This document shows, piece by piece, positions 55,387 through 63,957 of a DNA stretch of 64,000 bases. Every line of letters begins with the position of its first letter. Position 1 is the first letter of the stretch. This DNA comes from Enterococcus lactis (GTDB taxonomy: Bacteria > Bacillota > Bacilli > Lactobacillales > Enterococcaceae). Where the stretch lies: contig NZ_BNJW01000009.1 in assembly GCF_015751045.1 (NCBI RefSeq), positions 1 to 64,000 on the forward strand, written 5' to 3'. Made by a program: the position numbers and the translations under genes. The notes below the pieces were generated by a model. It was not told the DNA's origin. It was given only the letters and a program-made list of their open reading frames with translations, and ran no database searches.

Positions 55387-56133
55387 TGCGTGTTGTTGTG
55401 CGTTGTAGTATTCTTCTTCCATTTTTTGCATACGTTCACGTTCTTTTTGATTATACCAAGGAGAAACGGTAAATGCAAGGACATCATTCAGCAAGTAAAC
55501 AGAGCTGTTCACGAACATCGCCAAACTTGCAGATCCATGCGTAAATGAAATATACCAAAGGACCATTTGTGCAAGCCCTGAAGCTAACCACCAGTAATAT
55601 TGGTTATTATAACGCAAGAAACTGATGATGCCAGCAGTCAAGCTAATGGAAAAAGCAATGGCATCTACCCATGGGCGAGGATCATCTGTATAACGACCAA
55701 TCAGGAATCCTGAAACAAGATAGACAAGGAAAGTACTGATGATTGCGATAAACCAGCTTTTTCCAGTGAATTTTCGGATTTTTGAAGCCATATTATGATT
55801 CCATTCTTTACTTAACAATACGGGGATATCCAATGTAATCATATAAGCAATCTGTTCACCGATACTTAAATAGTTCTTTGCTGAAAATCCAACGATAATA
55901 AAACAAATCGCAGACAAAATACCTAAAATACCGTTGACTGATTTTGCCGCATTGATGGATAAAATACACAATACACCAAGCGTGGTACCGATAAATGTGA
56001 TAACGGACAGCCAAGTGATGGGACTATTGACAAGAGTCATGACCTGACAGCCAAGACTGAAAAAGAAAAGATAATAATTTTGTTGCGGCCAGCCTTTTAG
56101 CTGATGAGCTAAAAACTGAAAATATGACTTCAT
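55384..56133 (-). CDS. pnuC: Nicotinamide riboside transporter PnuC
   Basis: A 249-residue membrane protein with about seven helices. W..NHNM-like and the block RYNNQYYWWLASGLAQMVLW (split motif, YWWL region near 180) are typical of PnuC, which imports nicotinamide riboside by facilitated diffusion for NAD synthesis. The C-terminal charged tail (QKERERMQKMEEEYYN) is usual. Start follows TTAAGGAGTCCTCATAC. Upstream leader carries a palindrome (56152-56167) that may be an operator. Confidence 0.9.
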   Translation of the reverse strand: MKSYFQFLAHQLKGWPQQNYYLFFFSLGCQVMTLVNSPITWLSVITFIGTTLGVLCILSINAAKSVNGILGILSAICFIIVGFSAKNYLSIGEQIAYMITLDIPVLLSKEWNHNMASKIRKFTGKSWFIAIISTFLVYLVSGFLIGRYTDDPRPWVDAIAFSISLTAGIISFLRYNNQYYWWLASGLAQMVLWYISFTHGSASLAMFVNSSVYLLNDVLAFTVSPWYNQKERERMQKMEEEYYNAQQHA

Positions 56134-56151
56134 GTATGAGGACTCCTTAAG

Positions 56152-56167
56152 ACACTAAATGTAGTGT
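56152..56167 (-). promoter_or_regulatory. Candidate operator in the pnuC leader
   Basis: ACACTAAATGTAGTGT is a hyphenated palindrome with six-base arms located about 20-35 bp before the pnuC start. Its position suits a repressor such as a niacin-responsive regulator; the identity is not established. Confidence 0.4.
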
Positions 56168-56464
56168 GTTCTGTATTTACTAACACAATCTATTGTATGC
56201 TTTTCTTGGAAAAAAACTAGTCTTTCAATTATAAATAATTTGTGTTATGATAATTTTCTGTTTGTTTTCTTGAAAATATAATTTCTTACTTTCATTTATT
56301 ATATTGGGAACAGGAAGAGTGTCTTGGAGGACCTACTTTCTGTTTTTTTTTTGCCTTTTTTCTTATAAAAAGAAAAAACAGCTATTTTTTTCAAGCTGAC
56401 ACATTTACAATAGAGCTGGAGAATAAGGTAGATACGAATTTAAACGAAGAATAGGAGCGCTCAT
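56168..56464. other. AT-rich divergent spacer between pnuC and the glyoxalase gene
   Basis: Contains T-rich tracts (56344-56362) and TATTGTATGC-like sequence. Apart from likely promoters for the two divergent genes I see no gene or repeat. Confidence 0.35.
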
Positions 56465-56845
56465 ATGAACCTTACAACGATCCATCATGTAGCCATCATT
56501 GTTTCAGATTATCAGAAATCACGTGATTTTTATGTTAATAAATTAGGATTTGAAGTAATCAGAGAAAACTACCGCAAAGAACGAGATGACTATAAATTAG
56601 ATCTGAAACTAGGAAGTGCCGAATTGGAGATTTTTGGAATTGCCAATGCACCACAACGACCAAACTATCCAGAAGCTTGTGGCTTGCGTCATCTTGCTTT
56701 CAAAGTAGACGATATCGAAGAAACGATTGCAGAATTGCATTCCCTAGGGATCGAATCTGAACCGGTAAGAGAAGATACGTTTACAGGTAAAAAAATGACG
56801 TTTTTCTTTGATCCAGACGGGTTGCCGTTAGAACTACACGAATAA
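56465..56845 (+). CDS. VOC/glyoxalase-family protein
   Basis: A 126-residue single-domain VOC protein. IHHVAIIVSDYQKSRDFYVN has the first metal histidine; the pair GLRHLAFKVDDIEE and FFFDPDGLPLELHE supply the others. This small group (often called GloA2 or SMU1112c-like) is annotated as lactoylglutathione lyase, but the true substrate is not known. The start follows TAGGAGCGCTCAT. It is a single gene. Confidence 0.88.
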   Translation: MNLTTIHHVAIIVSDYQKSRDFYVNKLGFEVIRENYRKERDDYKLDLKLGSAELEIFGIANAPQRPNYPEACGLRHLAFKVDDIEETIAELHSLGIESEPVREDTFTGKKMTFFFDPDGLPLELHE

Positions 56846-56939
56846 AGATAACAAAATTGTCACTTTTTTTTCGTTTCATTCGATTTTTCGTTCGTTCATT
56901 TCTTGATATTCTTTAAAAAAAGAAACAGGAGAATGAAGA

Positions 56940-57449
56940 ATGAAAAAAATGATGTTTGGTGCTGCTGCCCTCATCGTAATATTGTTTACCGGTATGACAG
57001 GATTGCTCAGCGCCGCTTTTCACTTGGATGATATTAGTGATCAAGAATATCGGATCTCATTGAACGAAGCAGCAGCAATCGCTAAAAAAGAAACAAAAAA
57101 ACATAATATATCTTCTATCCATTTTGCAGTGGAAAAAGAATTGGATAATCCTACGAATGCAACATATGAATACCAGTTTTTTTGTGAAGGACAAGTCATA
57201 GCAGTCAATCCGTCCACTGGGAAAGCAACTGTAAGGAATCATACAGAAAAAACAGCAGAACCTCTATTTGACATAGAAAAAACGGAAGAGTTCAAGCAAC
57301 CGCAAGCAGCGATGAAGGAAGCAGTCAGCTGCTACGGGAAAAAAGCAAAAGTGAAAGAGTGGGCAATTGTAGTTAAAGATGAACGTCCGTATTATCAAGT
57401 CCAATTAATTGATGGAAAACAGACTCAACAGGTATGGATATCTGCATAG
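56940..57449 (+). CDS. Secreted or membrane-anchored PepSY-like protein
   Basis: A 169-residue protein with an N-terminal hydrophobic helix (residues about 4-27, MMFGAAALIVILFTG). The extracellular part has two short repeats of PepSY character: YRISLNEAAAIAKKETKK with EYQFFCEGQVIAVNPSTGKA, and a second AAMKEAVSCYGKKAKVKEWA with PYYQVQLIDGKQ. PepSY domains often act as protease inhibitors outside the cell. Start follows CAGGAGAATGAAGA. No partner gene is obvious. Confidence 0.7.
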   Translation: MKKMMFGAAALIVILFTGMTGLLSAAFHLDDISDQEYRISLNEAAAIAKKETKKHNISSIHFAVEKELDNPTNATYEYQFFCEGQVIAVNPSTGKATVRNHTEKTAEPLFDIEKTEEFKQPQAAMKEAVSCYGKKAKVKEWAIVVKDERPYYQVQLIDGKQTQQVWISA

Positions 57450-57525
57450 AAAAAGGCTATCGCTTCTCTTTTTTTCAATATAAGAGTAAGCTAAGAGGGT
57501 AAAGATGAAAGGAAGTTGAGATAAC

Positions 57526-57705
57526 ATGGAAAAAATGAAATGCCCTAATTGCGGAAAAAAATTTGCATACGAAGAAGTCAATAATGTAGTCGAACATAAT
57601 GATAAAGAGATGCCAATCGTCTGCCCTTATTGCCGAACTGAAGCGGCAAGAATCGTTACTCATGGTTATTTCATTACTGAAAAGATAGAAGATTTTTTAA
57701 AATAA
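57526..57705 (+). CDS. Small zinc-ribbon protein, 59 residues
   Basis: Starts ATG 57526 behind GAAAGGAAGTTGAGATAAC. Two CxxC knuckles, CPNC near the start (MEKMKCPNCGKKF) and CPYC (PIVCPYCRTEA), would hold one zinc ion. The end ITEKIEDFLK is helical. The gene is too short for most ORF cut-offs but has a good ribosome binding site and coding-like composition. It precedes a GNAT gene by 54 bp. Function unknown. Confidence 0.7.
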   Translation: MEKMKCPNCGKKFAYEEVNNVVEHNDKEMPIVCPYCRTEAARIVTHGYFITEKIEDFLK

Positions 57706-57759
57706 CGATTTTGCGATTTCTTTTTCTGCATGTTAGAATGGAGAAAAGGAGAGGAAACT

Positions 57760-58323
57760 ATGATTCGTTTTGCGAGAAAAGAAGATGCTCCAGAAATCGC
57801 CCCATTGATCTTAGTGATTCTAAAAGACATGGAATTGCCATTTTTGAAGCAGACAGGGGAACAAAAAACTTTAGAGATTTTAGAAGAAGCAATCACTGAT
57901 CCTAATTATCGCTACAGTTATTCACGAGGTATCGTAGAAGAAATAGACGGTAAAGTTGCAGGAGTTGCTTACGGTTATACAGATGAAGAAGAAGCAATCA
58001 TCGATCAGCCACTGGTACCTATCTTAGAAAAATATCAGTTAGATGCGTCTACACGTTTGTTCATTGATAAAGAAACGTTTCCCAATGAATGGTATTTGGA
58101 CTCTATCAGTGTATCAGAAGATTTTAGAGGGCAAGGCATCGGTTCACGATTATTAGAAGCATTACCTAAATTGGCGAAGAAAGCGAATCGCTCCGTCATC
58201 GGACTAAGTGTGGATGAAAAAAATCCAAAGGCTAAAAAATTATACGAACGCCATGGCTTCAAAGTGGTCGGTCAGCAGATGATCAGTGGTCATCTTTATG
58301 ATCATATGCAAAAGAATATCTAA
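57760..58323 (+). CDS. GNAT-family N-acetyltransferase
   Basis: A 187-residue acetyltransferase. The acetyl-CoA loop is VSEDFRGQGIGSRLLEAL near residue 120, and NPKAKKLYERHGFKVVG forms the C-terminal GNAT half. I start at ATG 57760 (MIRFARKED) behind AAAGGAGAGGAAACT rather than ten codons upstream. The acceptor substrate cannot be told from sequence. Ends at a perfect hairpin terminator. Confidence 0.85.
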   Translation: MIRFARKEDAPEIAPLILVILKDMELPFLKQTGEQKTLEILEEAITDPNYRYSYSRGIVEEIDGKVAGVAYGYTDEEEAIIDQPLVPILEKYQLDASTRLFIDKETFPNEWYLDSISVSEDFRGQGIGSRLLEALPKLAKKANRSVIGLSVDEKNPKAKKLYERHGFKVVGQQMISGHLYDHMQKNI

Positions 58324-58374
58324 AAAGATGTACCTGAAATGCGGAAATACGCATTTCAGGTACATCTTTTTAAC
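58323..58374. terminator. Terminator shared by the GNAT gene and the convergent LURP-like gene
   Basis: AAAAAGATGTACCTGAAATGC and GCATTTCAGGTACATCTTTTT form a perfect 21-bp stem around GGAAATAC. Confidence 0.92.
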
Positions 58375-58885
58375 TTAAGTCAAGCCGATAAGAAACAGGC
58401 TTATCGCGACTTTTGTCTTTACGGTAAAGCCAGTAATCTAAAACCGCAGCAATACAAATACAAACAGGAGCATCTTCATCATTTGAGATATCCAGTACAT
58501 AGTAATCTCCTGAAAAAAGCGTAGCTTTATCCATCTTCATGATTTGTTGATTGAAATGATGGATTTGATATTGATGATTATAGATATCACCTTGGACTGT
58601 CCAGTGAAGCCTACGAATATAATAAAAATCACCGGGCCAATTGAATATTTTCTGCATGGTTCCCACTTTTTCGAACTCCTTATACAGTTCAAAACGCGTA
58701 CCGAATGTCAGGCTTATTTGCTTGATGTGGGCAACAAGATCGCCATTCATGGCATAAAGAGACAACGCATCGCCCTTTGTTCCCCAGCGACCAACCATCA
58801 AAAACAGGGAATGCCCTTTTTCGTTTTTGACGATTGTCCGAGTTGCACGTCCAAGCTGTTTTTCCTGAATGAAAAATTCTGACAT
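58370..58885 (-). CDS. LURP-one-related / Tubby-C-like protein (YxjI type)
   Basis: A 171-residue soluble protein with the LOR/Tubby-like beta-barrel pattern: FFIQEKQLGRATRTIVKNEKG at the start (split), repeated beta strands, and a C-terminal hydrophobic helix (VCICIAAVLDYWLY). Similar small proteins are common in Firmicutes without a known reaction; lipid or membrane contact is suggested for the fold. The start follows AAAGAGGGATATAG. It lies 25 bp downstream of the Cof-type phosphatase and may share its transcript. Confidence 0.7.
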   Translation of the reverse strand: MSEFFIQEKQLGRATRTIVKNEKGHSLFLMVGRWGTKGDALSLYAMNGDLVAHIKQISLTFGTRFELYKEFEKVGTMQKIFNWPGDFYYIRRLHWTVQGDIYNHQYQIHHFNQQIMKMDKATLFSGDYYVLDISNDEDAPVCICIAAVLDYWLYRKDKSRDKPVSYRLDLS

Positions 58886-58910
58886 CTATATCCCTCTTTT
58901 CTAGATAAAA

Positions 58911-59780
58911 CTATAAGTCTTCTGCAATCGCGCGCAATATGGCTTTTCCTACGCCAGATTCAAGGTTCGTGTCCGTTGTATATTTGGCATAATCTTTTAC
59001 TTCGATTTCTGCATTTCCCATTGCAAAACTGACTCCCGCCACTTGCAGCATGCTGACATCATTGAAATTGTCACCAATCGTCATGACTTCTTCTAAAGAA
59101 ATGCCACGCTCATGTGCGACATGGGCAACGGCAATCCCTTTTTGAGCGTTTTTATGGTTCACTTCAATATTGTTTTGACCAGAAGAAGTGACAGCTAAAT
59201 CGCCTAAAAGAGAAATCTGCTTACCAACTGGTCCTAACACAGCAGGTCCTTCTGTATGAAAACAGATGATTTTCAAGACTTCCAGATTCTTTTCTTCTAA
59301 AATGGTACGAATACTGTCCACATATGTGATGTGCAATAACTCCAGCTTAGCTGAGGCCATGGCAATCGCCATTTTATACGTAAGGTGAGGTAAATGGGTA
59401 GCGACCATGGAAGCAAAGCTTTCGATCCGCTTCGCTTGATTTTCAGAATAAAGACCATCGTTGGTTGCTACTTCATAGTAAATACCGTTAGCGTCTAAAA
59501 TATCCAAAACAGAGGTTGCTTGATTATTTGGGATGGATACGGTAAACAAGGAATTTCCTTCTTTATCAAATACTTGTGCCCCGTTCAAAGTGATCATCGC
59601 ACAATCGATTCCTACTTCATCCAAAGCGGCGCGAGCTTCTTGATAGTTTCGTCCAGTAGCGACCATGAACTCAACACCGGCATCGTTTGCAAAACGTATT
59701 GCTTCGGCATTTTCAGGAGAAACACTCATATGGGCATCTAATAATGTGCCATCCATATCTGATGCAATTAATTTGATCAT
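58911..59780 (-). CDS. Cof-type HAD-IIB phosphatase
   Basis: A 289-residue HAD hydrolase. Motif I is LIASDMDGTLLDAHM, motif II FMVATGRNYQEA, and the late GDNFNDVSMLQVAG gives the magnesium-binding aspartates. The cap domain sits at about 85-195. Members dephosphorylate sugar phosphates, flavin precursors or similar; the exact substrate is not predictable. Start follows AAAGGAACGATAATC. Confidence 0.88.
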   Translation of the reverse strand: MIKLIASDMDGTLLDAHMSVSPENAEAIRFANDAGVEFMVATGRNYQEARAALDEVGIDCAMITLNGAQVFDKEGNSLFTVSIPNNQATSVLDILDANGIYYEVATNDGLYSENQAKRIESFASMVATHLPHLTYKMAIAMASAKLELLHITYVDSIRTILEEKNLEVLKIICFHTEGPAVLGPVGKQISLLGDLAVTSSGQNNIEVNHKNAQKGIAVAHVAHERGISLEEVMTIGDNFNDVSMLQVAGVSFAMGNAEIEVKDYAKYTTDTNLESGVGKAILRAIAEDL

Positions 59781-59905
59781 AATGATTATCGTTCCTTTCT
59801 GCTTCTTGTTCCTAGTTTACCATATTAATCAAGTGCTGAGGGGGAAGATTGTCCCTTGTGATTGAAGAAAATGTGAGTTATTCTTTTTATTAGGAGGTGG
59901 AGGTT

Positions 59906-60586
59906 TTGAAAGAAATCATTCATAACAGTTGGCAAGAAGTTTTGTCCTCAGAATTTTCAAAAGATTATTATCTGCATCTAAGAGAATTTTTAAAGAAAGA
60001 ATATGCGACCCAAAAGATCCATCCAGATATGTATCATATCTATGAAGCGTTGGAATTGACTCCTTATGAAGAAGTCAAAGTAGTGATCTTAGGACAAGAT
60101 CCTTATCATGGAGAAAACCAAGCTCATGGATTATCTTTTTCTGTGCAGCCCGGCGTGAAGATCCCGCCATCTTTAAGAAATATCTACAAGGAGCTTCATG
60201 ATGATCTTGGTATCGTACCTGTTCAACATGGAAACCTAGTATCATGGGCTAAACAGGGAGTCCTTTTACTCAACACTGTTCTTACTGTTCGGGAAGGGCA
60301 AGCTTATTCACATCACGGGAAAGGTTGGGAAAGATTAACAGACACGATCATTGAAAAATTAAATGAACGAGAAAAACCAATCGTGTTTATCTTGTGGGGA
60401 AAACCGGCGCAAGAAAAAATCAAAATGATTGATAAGAGCCGTCATATCATCATTACATCTCCACATCCCAGTCCGCTATCTGCAAGCCGTGGCTTTTTCG
60501 GTTCCAAACCCTTCTCGAAAACGAATGATGCACTCCTTGCGTTAGGAGAAGAACCGATTGATTGGCAGCTGCCTGAAACAGTGTAA
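59906..60586 (+). CDS. ung: Uracil-DNA glycosylase
   Basis: A 226-residue family 1 enzyme removing uracil from DNA. The catalytic [17 protein letters not shown] block contains the water-activating Asp, [10 protein letters not shown] the uracil-binding Asn strand, and [20 protein letters not shown] the DNA-reading loop with the conserved His. I choose the TTG at 59906 because TAGGAGG is eight bases upstream; a GTG at 59897 overlaps that site. Length is normal. It is followed by pta. Confidence 0.95.
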   Translation: MKEIIHNSWQEVLSSEFSKDYYLHLREFLKKEYATQKIHPDMYHIYEALELTPYEEVKVVILGQDPYHGENQAHGLSFSVQPGVKIPPSLRNIYKELHDDLGIVPVQHGNLVSWAKQGVLLLNTVLTVREGQAYSHHGKGWERLTDTIIEKLNEREKPIVFILWGKPAQEKIKMIDKSRHIIITSPHPSPLSASRGFFGSKPFSKTNDALLALGEEPIDWQLPETV

Positions 60587-60738
60587 TAAAACAGCGCTTT
60601 CCTGTTATAGCGCAGTTTGCCATATATGTGAAAAACTTCATTTTTCCGGCATTTTTGACTGATACAGATAAAATAAACTGTTCTTTTTTTATGGAATAGT
60701 GTATGATAATACATATAAAAACGTCTGGAGGTCATCTT

Positions 60739-61719
60739 GTGGAATTGTTTGATAGTTTAAGATTTAAGATTGTTCGCCGTGGGATCAAAATCGTTTTCCC
60801 GGAAGCTACTGATGCTCGAATTTTAGGTGCAGCTGCCCGGTTGAAAGCAGAAGAACTGGTGGAACCCATTTTAGTAGGAAACGAAGAAGAAATAAGAAAT
60901 GCAGCACATGCCAGAGGAATCAAAACATCTAGCTTTACGATCATTAGTCCTGATACTTACGATAAGTGGGATGAAATGGTAGATGCTTTTGTCGAACGTA
61001 GAAATGGAAAGGCATCCAAAGAACAAGCAGAAAAGATTTTAAAAGATGTGAATTACTTTGGCACGATGCTTACGTATATGGGTGTTGCAGACGGCATGGT
61101 CTCTGGAGCAATCCATTCGACTGGTGACACTGTTCGTCCAGCACTTCAAATCATCAAAACAAAACCTGGTGTCAGTCGGACAAGTGGTGCGATGATCATG
61201 GTACGTGGAAGAGACCAAGAAAAATACGTCTTTTCTGATTGTGCAATCAATGTGAATCCAACTGCACAAGAATTGGCAGAAATCGCTGTAGATTCTGCAA
61301 AAACAGCTGAACTGTTCGATATCGAACCAAAAGTGGCGATGATGAGCTTCTCGACAAAAGGTTCAGCGAAATCGCCAGAAGTAGACAAAGTAGTTGAAGC
61401 CACTAAAATCGCTAAAAAACTAGCACCGCAATATTTGATCGACGGCGAATTGCAATTTGATGCTTCTTATGTTCCTTCAGTTGCACAACTGAAAGCGCCA
61501 GATTCAGAAGTAGCTGGTCAAGCAACAGTCTTTGTATTTCCAGAATTGCAATCAGGAAATATTGGTTATAAAATTGCTCAACGTTTCGGTAACTTTGAAG
61601 CAATCGGACCAATCTTGCAAGGTTTGAACAAACCGGTTTCTGATTTGTCTCGTGGAGCAAATGAAGAAGACGTATATAAATTATCGATTATCACAGCAGC
61701 ACAAACATTGATTGATTAA
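60739..61719 (+). CDS. pta: Phosphate acetyltransferase
   Basis: A 326-residue enzyme converting acetyl-CoA and phosphate to acetyl phosphate. KIVFPEATDARILGAAARL opens it, and GAIHSTGDTVRPALQII, SGAMIMVRGRDQEKYVFSDCAIN (split), and GPILQGLNKPVSDLSRGA are standard active-site blocks. The start is GTG 60739 behind TCTGGAGGTCATCTT; the 12 codons upstream lack a site. Completes mixed-acid energy metabolism with acetate kinase located elsewhere. Confidence 0.95.
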   Translation: MELFDSLRFKIVRRGIKIVFPEATDARILGAAARLKAEELVEPILVGNEEEIRNAAHARGIKTSSFTIISPDTYDKWDEMVDAFVERRNGKASKEQAEKILKDVNYFGTMLTYMGVADGMVSGAIHSTGDTVRPALQIIKTKPGVSRTSGAMIMVRGRDQEKYVFSDCAINVNPTAQELAEIAVDSAKTAELFDIEPKVAMMSFSTKGSAKSPEVDKVVEATKIAKKLAPQYLIDGELQFDASYVPSVAQLKAPDSEVAGQATVFVFPELQSGNIGYKIAQRFGNFEAIGPILQGLNKPVSDLSRGANEEDVYKLSIITAAQTLID

Positions 61720-61728
61720 CAAATACAC

Positions 61729-61780
61729 ACGGACTAGTCCAAAAACGGCAGCTGCTGTTCTTGACTAGTTCGTTTTTTTC
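61729..61780 (+). terminator. Terminator of pta
   Basis: CGGACTAGTC and GACTAGTTCG arms, with an inner GGCAGCTGCTG palindrome, then a T run. Confidence 0.85.
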
Positions 61781-61843
61781 TTTAAAAAAACTTCATTACG
61801 CGATATACTGGCAAAAAGAAAGAAGAGCGGGAGAAGATGAAAA

Positions 61844-62317
61844 ATGATCGAACTATCAGGATTAACAATGACAGAACAATTTGCAGAGGCAATTGGTCAT
61901 TCCGCCATGCCAGGTGATAATCTGATATTGACTGGTGATCTAGGTGCGGGTAAAACAACATTGACGAAAGGTATCGCCCAAGGACTGGGAATAACGCAAA
62001 TGATCAAAAGTCCGACATACACGATTATTAGAGAATATAATCAAGGCAGGATTCCGTTGTATCACATGGATATTTATCGGGTAGCAGCTAGCGGAGCTGA
62101 CTTAGGGTTAGATGAATATTTTGAAGGAGATGGACTTTCCGTTGTCGAATGGGGAAATCTATTAGAAGAAGCACTGCCAGAAGATTATTTGGAACTGATT
62201 TTAGAAAAAAGTGATACAGATTTAGAAAAGCGTTATGTGAAATTAGTCTCATATGGTGAACAAAGTGAAACATTCAAACAGCGAATCCTAGAAAAATGGG
62301 TTGAAAACCATGAGTGA
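61844..62317 (+). CDS. tsaE: tRNA threonylcarbamoyladenosine biosynthesis ATPase TsaE
   Basis: A 157-residue P-loop protein. LTGDLGAGKTTLTKGIAQGL carries the Walker A motif (split, about 31-44), SPTYTIIREY and PLYHMDIYR follow, and VVEWGNLL is the family tryptophan block. TsaE helps TsaB/TsaD make t6A37 on ANN-decoding tRNAs. The stop overlaps the next gene, a GNAT acetyltransferase, by eight bases, so they are coupled. Start follows GAGCGGGAGAAGATGAAAA. Confidence 0.93.
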   Translation: MIELSGLTMTEQFAEAIGHSAMPGDNLILTGDLGAGKTTLTKGIAQGLGITQMIKSPTYTIIREYNQGRIPLYHMDIYRVAASGADLGLDEYFEGDGLSVVEWGNLLEEALPEDYLELILEKSDTDLEKRYVKLVSYGEQSETFKQRILEKWVENHE

Positions 62318-62834
62318 AGAAATTGGAATCATCTTGCGGGAAGCAGTGCCAGATGATGCAAAAGATATTCTTTCGATGATGGAACAAGTCAATAGCGAGA
62401 CAGAATTTTTAGCTTTAGATGAAGCTGAACTTCTTTTACCCCCAGAAACTTTATCAGAAGAGTTGGGTTATATGTACGAAAGCAACAATAATTTATTGCT
62501 GCTTGCTCTCAATGAGGGGACGATTGTTGGAACAGCATCAGTCAAAGCAGACAGTCAATTTCGTTTATCTCACGTGGGAGAAGTCGGTATCAGTATCCTG
62601 CAGGAATATTGGGGAATGGGACTAGGTACTCTTATGCTAGAAGAAATCATCAATTGGGCGAAGGAAATGGGTGTACTTTTTCGATTGGAGCTGGATGTTC
62701 AAGTTCGTAATGAAAGAGCCGTACACCTTTACCAGAAAATGGGTTTCCAAATCGAAGCGGTCATGCCTAGAGGGGCAAGAACAGATTTAGGTGAATTTTT
62801 AGATGTATATAAAATGAGTTATTTGATTGAATAG
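62310..62834 (+). CDS. GNAT-family N-acetyltransferase
   Basis: A 174-residue acetyltransferase with GEVGISILQEYWGMGLGTLM forming the acetyl-CoA loop (split motif, near residue 94) and NERAVHLYQKMGFQIEAVM the C-terminal half. The start ATG 62310 overlaps the tsaE stop; an in-frame TTG lies nine bases earlier. Neighbouring tsaE genes often have a RimI-type acetyltransferase next to them, but this one is of a different, SpeG/YjcF-like length and the acceptor is unknown. Repeat locus 8 follows. Confidence 0.85.
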   Translation: MSEEIGIILREAVPDDAKDILSMMEQVNSETEFLALDEAELLLPPETLSEELGYMYESNNNLLLLALNEGTIVGTASVKADSQFRLSHVGEVGISILQEYWGMGLGTLMLEEIINWAKEMGVLFRLELDVQVRNERAVHLYQKMGFQIEAVMPRGARTDLGEFLDVYKMSYLIE

Positions 62835-62893
62835 AAAAAATAAGAAAAGAGTTAAGAAACTGTCAACCTTTTGGGAAGGCAGAAAAACGCACG

Positions 62894-63303
62894 AATGGAC
62901 TGTGACAAAAGTCGTGTCGCAGTCCATTTTTTTGGATAAACGGTGTTCAAAAGCTTGCATCTGCGGTAATAAGCCCAACCAAACGAAAAATAGGAGGAGC
63001 TATTTTTGTTTGGCTGTTCTTATTACTTGATGCAGCACAGCTTTTTCACAACCTCTTCCTTAAACGGTGTTCTCCTGCCAACTCCTCGGTCACAAGCCAC
63101 AACATTCATCAAACATGAGAAGCTGTTTTTTGAACTTGCTCCTTGTGACTCGGAGCTGAACGGCAGGCTCACGACCTCTTGGTAAACGGTGTTCAATCAG
63201 CTGACCTTCGGTATTAGCTCAAAAAACGGCAAAATATGAGTAACCATTTTGCCGTTTGTTTCTCTAATACTCAGGTCAAAACGCTGATTTCACAACCTCT
63301 TTG
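62894..63303 (-). repeat. Modular palindromic repeat, locus 8 (terminator hairpin + A + D + E modules)
   Basis: Largest block: hairpin AATGGACTGTGACAAAAG/CGTGTCGCAGTCCATT (62894-62926, T run), then three modules in reverse orientation: A (62938-63057), D (63061-63179) and E (63182-63301). Each starts TAAACGGTGTTC and ends ACAACCTC or ACGACCTC. A matches loci 1 and 3, D matches locus 4, and E matches the truncated end at locus 7. Between convergent genes. Confidence 0.88.
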
Positions 63304-63328
63304 TGCGTTTCATAAGTAAATGATTATT

Positions 63329-63862
63329 TTACTTTATAGTCACGAGTTTTTTCAATGGATCTGTCCCGAATTTTTTTTCTTGATAAAGCAGGATTTCCGC
63401 ACACGCACGACTATCTTCCAATGCATCATGATGATGATCTAATTGGATGTTCAAATTTTCGCACACAGTGTTCAATCGATGATTTGGAAATTCAGGAAAC
63501 AAGCGACGACTGCTTTTCACTGTACATAAAGAAAGATAATTAGGCTGTTCGAGATGGTAATAATCTAAACAACCTGCTAAGACCTTTGTATCAAAAGCAG
63601 CATTATGTGCAACGACTAAACGATTTTTTTGAAAATATGGCTGGATAGTTTGCCAGACTTCTGGAAATTTCGGTGCATTGCGTACGTCTTCTTGATGGAT
63701 TCCGTGAATTTGGACATTTCGCCAGAAAAAAGGAGTTTCAGGCTGTATCAATGTATAGAATTCATCGACGATTTGGCTGTTTTTTACCATGACTAACGCA
63801 AGAGAACAAGCGCTATAAGGCTGATGATTGGCAGTTTCAAAATCCATGGCAACAAAATTCAT
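63329..63862 (-). CDS. DnaQ-like 3'-5' exonuclease domain protein
   Basis: A 177-residue DEDDh exonuclease. Exo I is FVAMDFETANHQPYS near residue 3, Exo II VVAHNAAFDTKVL, and the late HDALEDSRACAEIL has the active histidine and last aspartate. It is a free-standing domain, like the epsilon-type nucleases that some Firmicutes carry besides PolC. I start at ATG 63862 behind CCAAGGAGGTTTTACAGAA; the frame upstream to 63934 is less likely. It is convergent with repeat locus 8. Confidence 0.9.
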   Translation of the reverse strand: MNFVAMDFETANHQPYSACSLALVMVKNSQIVDEFYTLIQPETPFFWRNVQIHGIHQEDVRNAPKFPEVWQTIQPYFQKNRLVVAHNAAFDTKVLAGCLDYYHLEQPNYLSLCTVKSSRRLFPEFPNHRLNTVCENLNIQLDHHHDALEDSRACAEILLYQEKKFGTDPLKKLVTIK

Positions 63863-63957
63863 TTCTGTAAAACCTCCTTGGGAAATTACTGTAACATACT
63901 TTTGAAAAAAACAAATAGTTTTAACAAAAAACATAGGATTTTTTATGTAGTTTTTGT

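Noticed and set aside
62894-63303. Possible CRISPR array or tandem repeat array
   Set aside because: The repeated units are about 120 bp palindromes with different cores, not short identical repeats with unique spacers; no cas genes.
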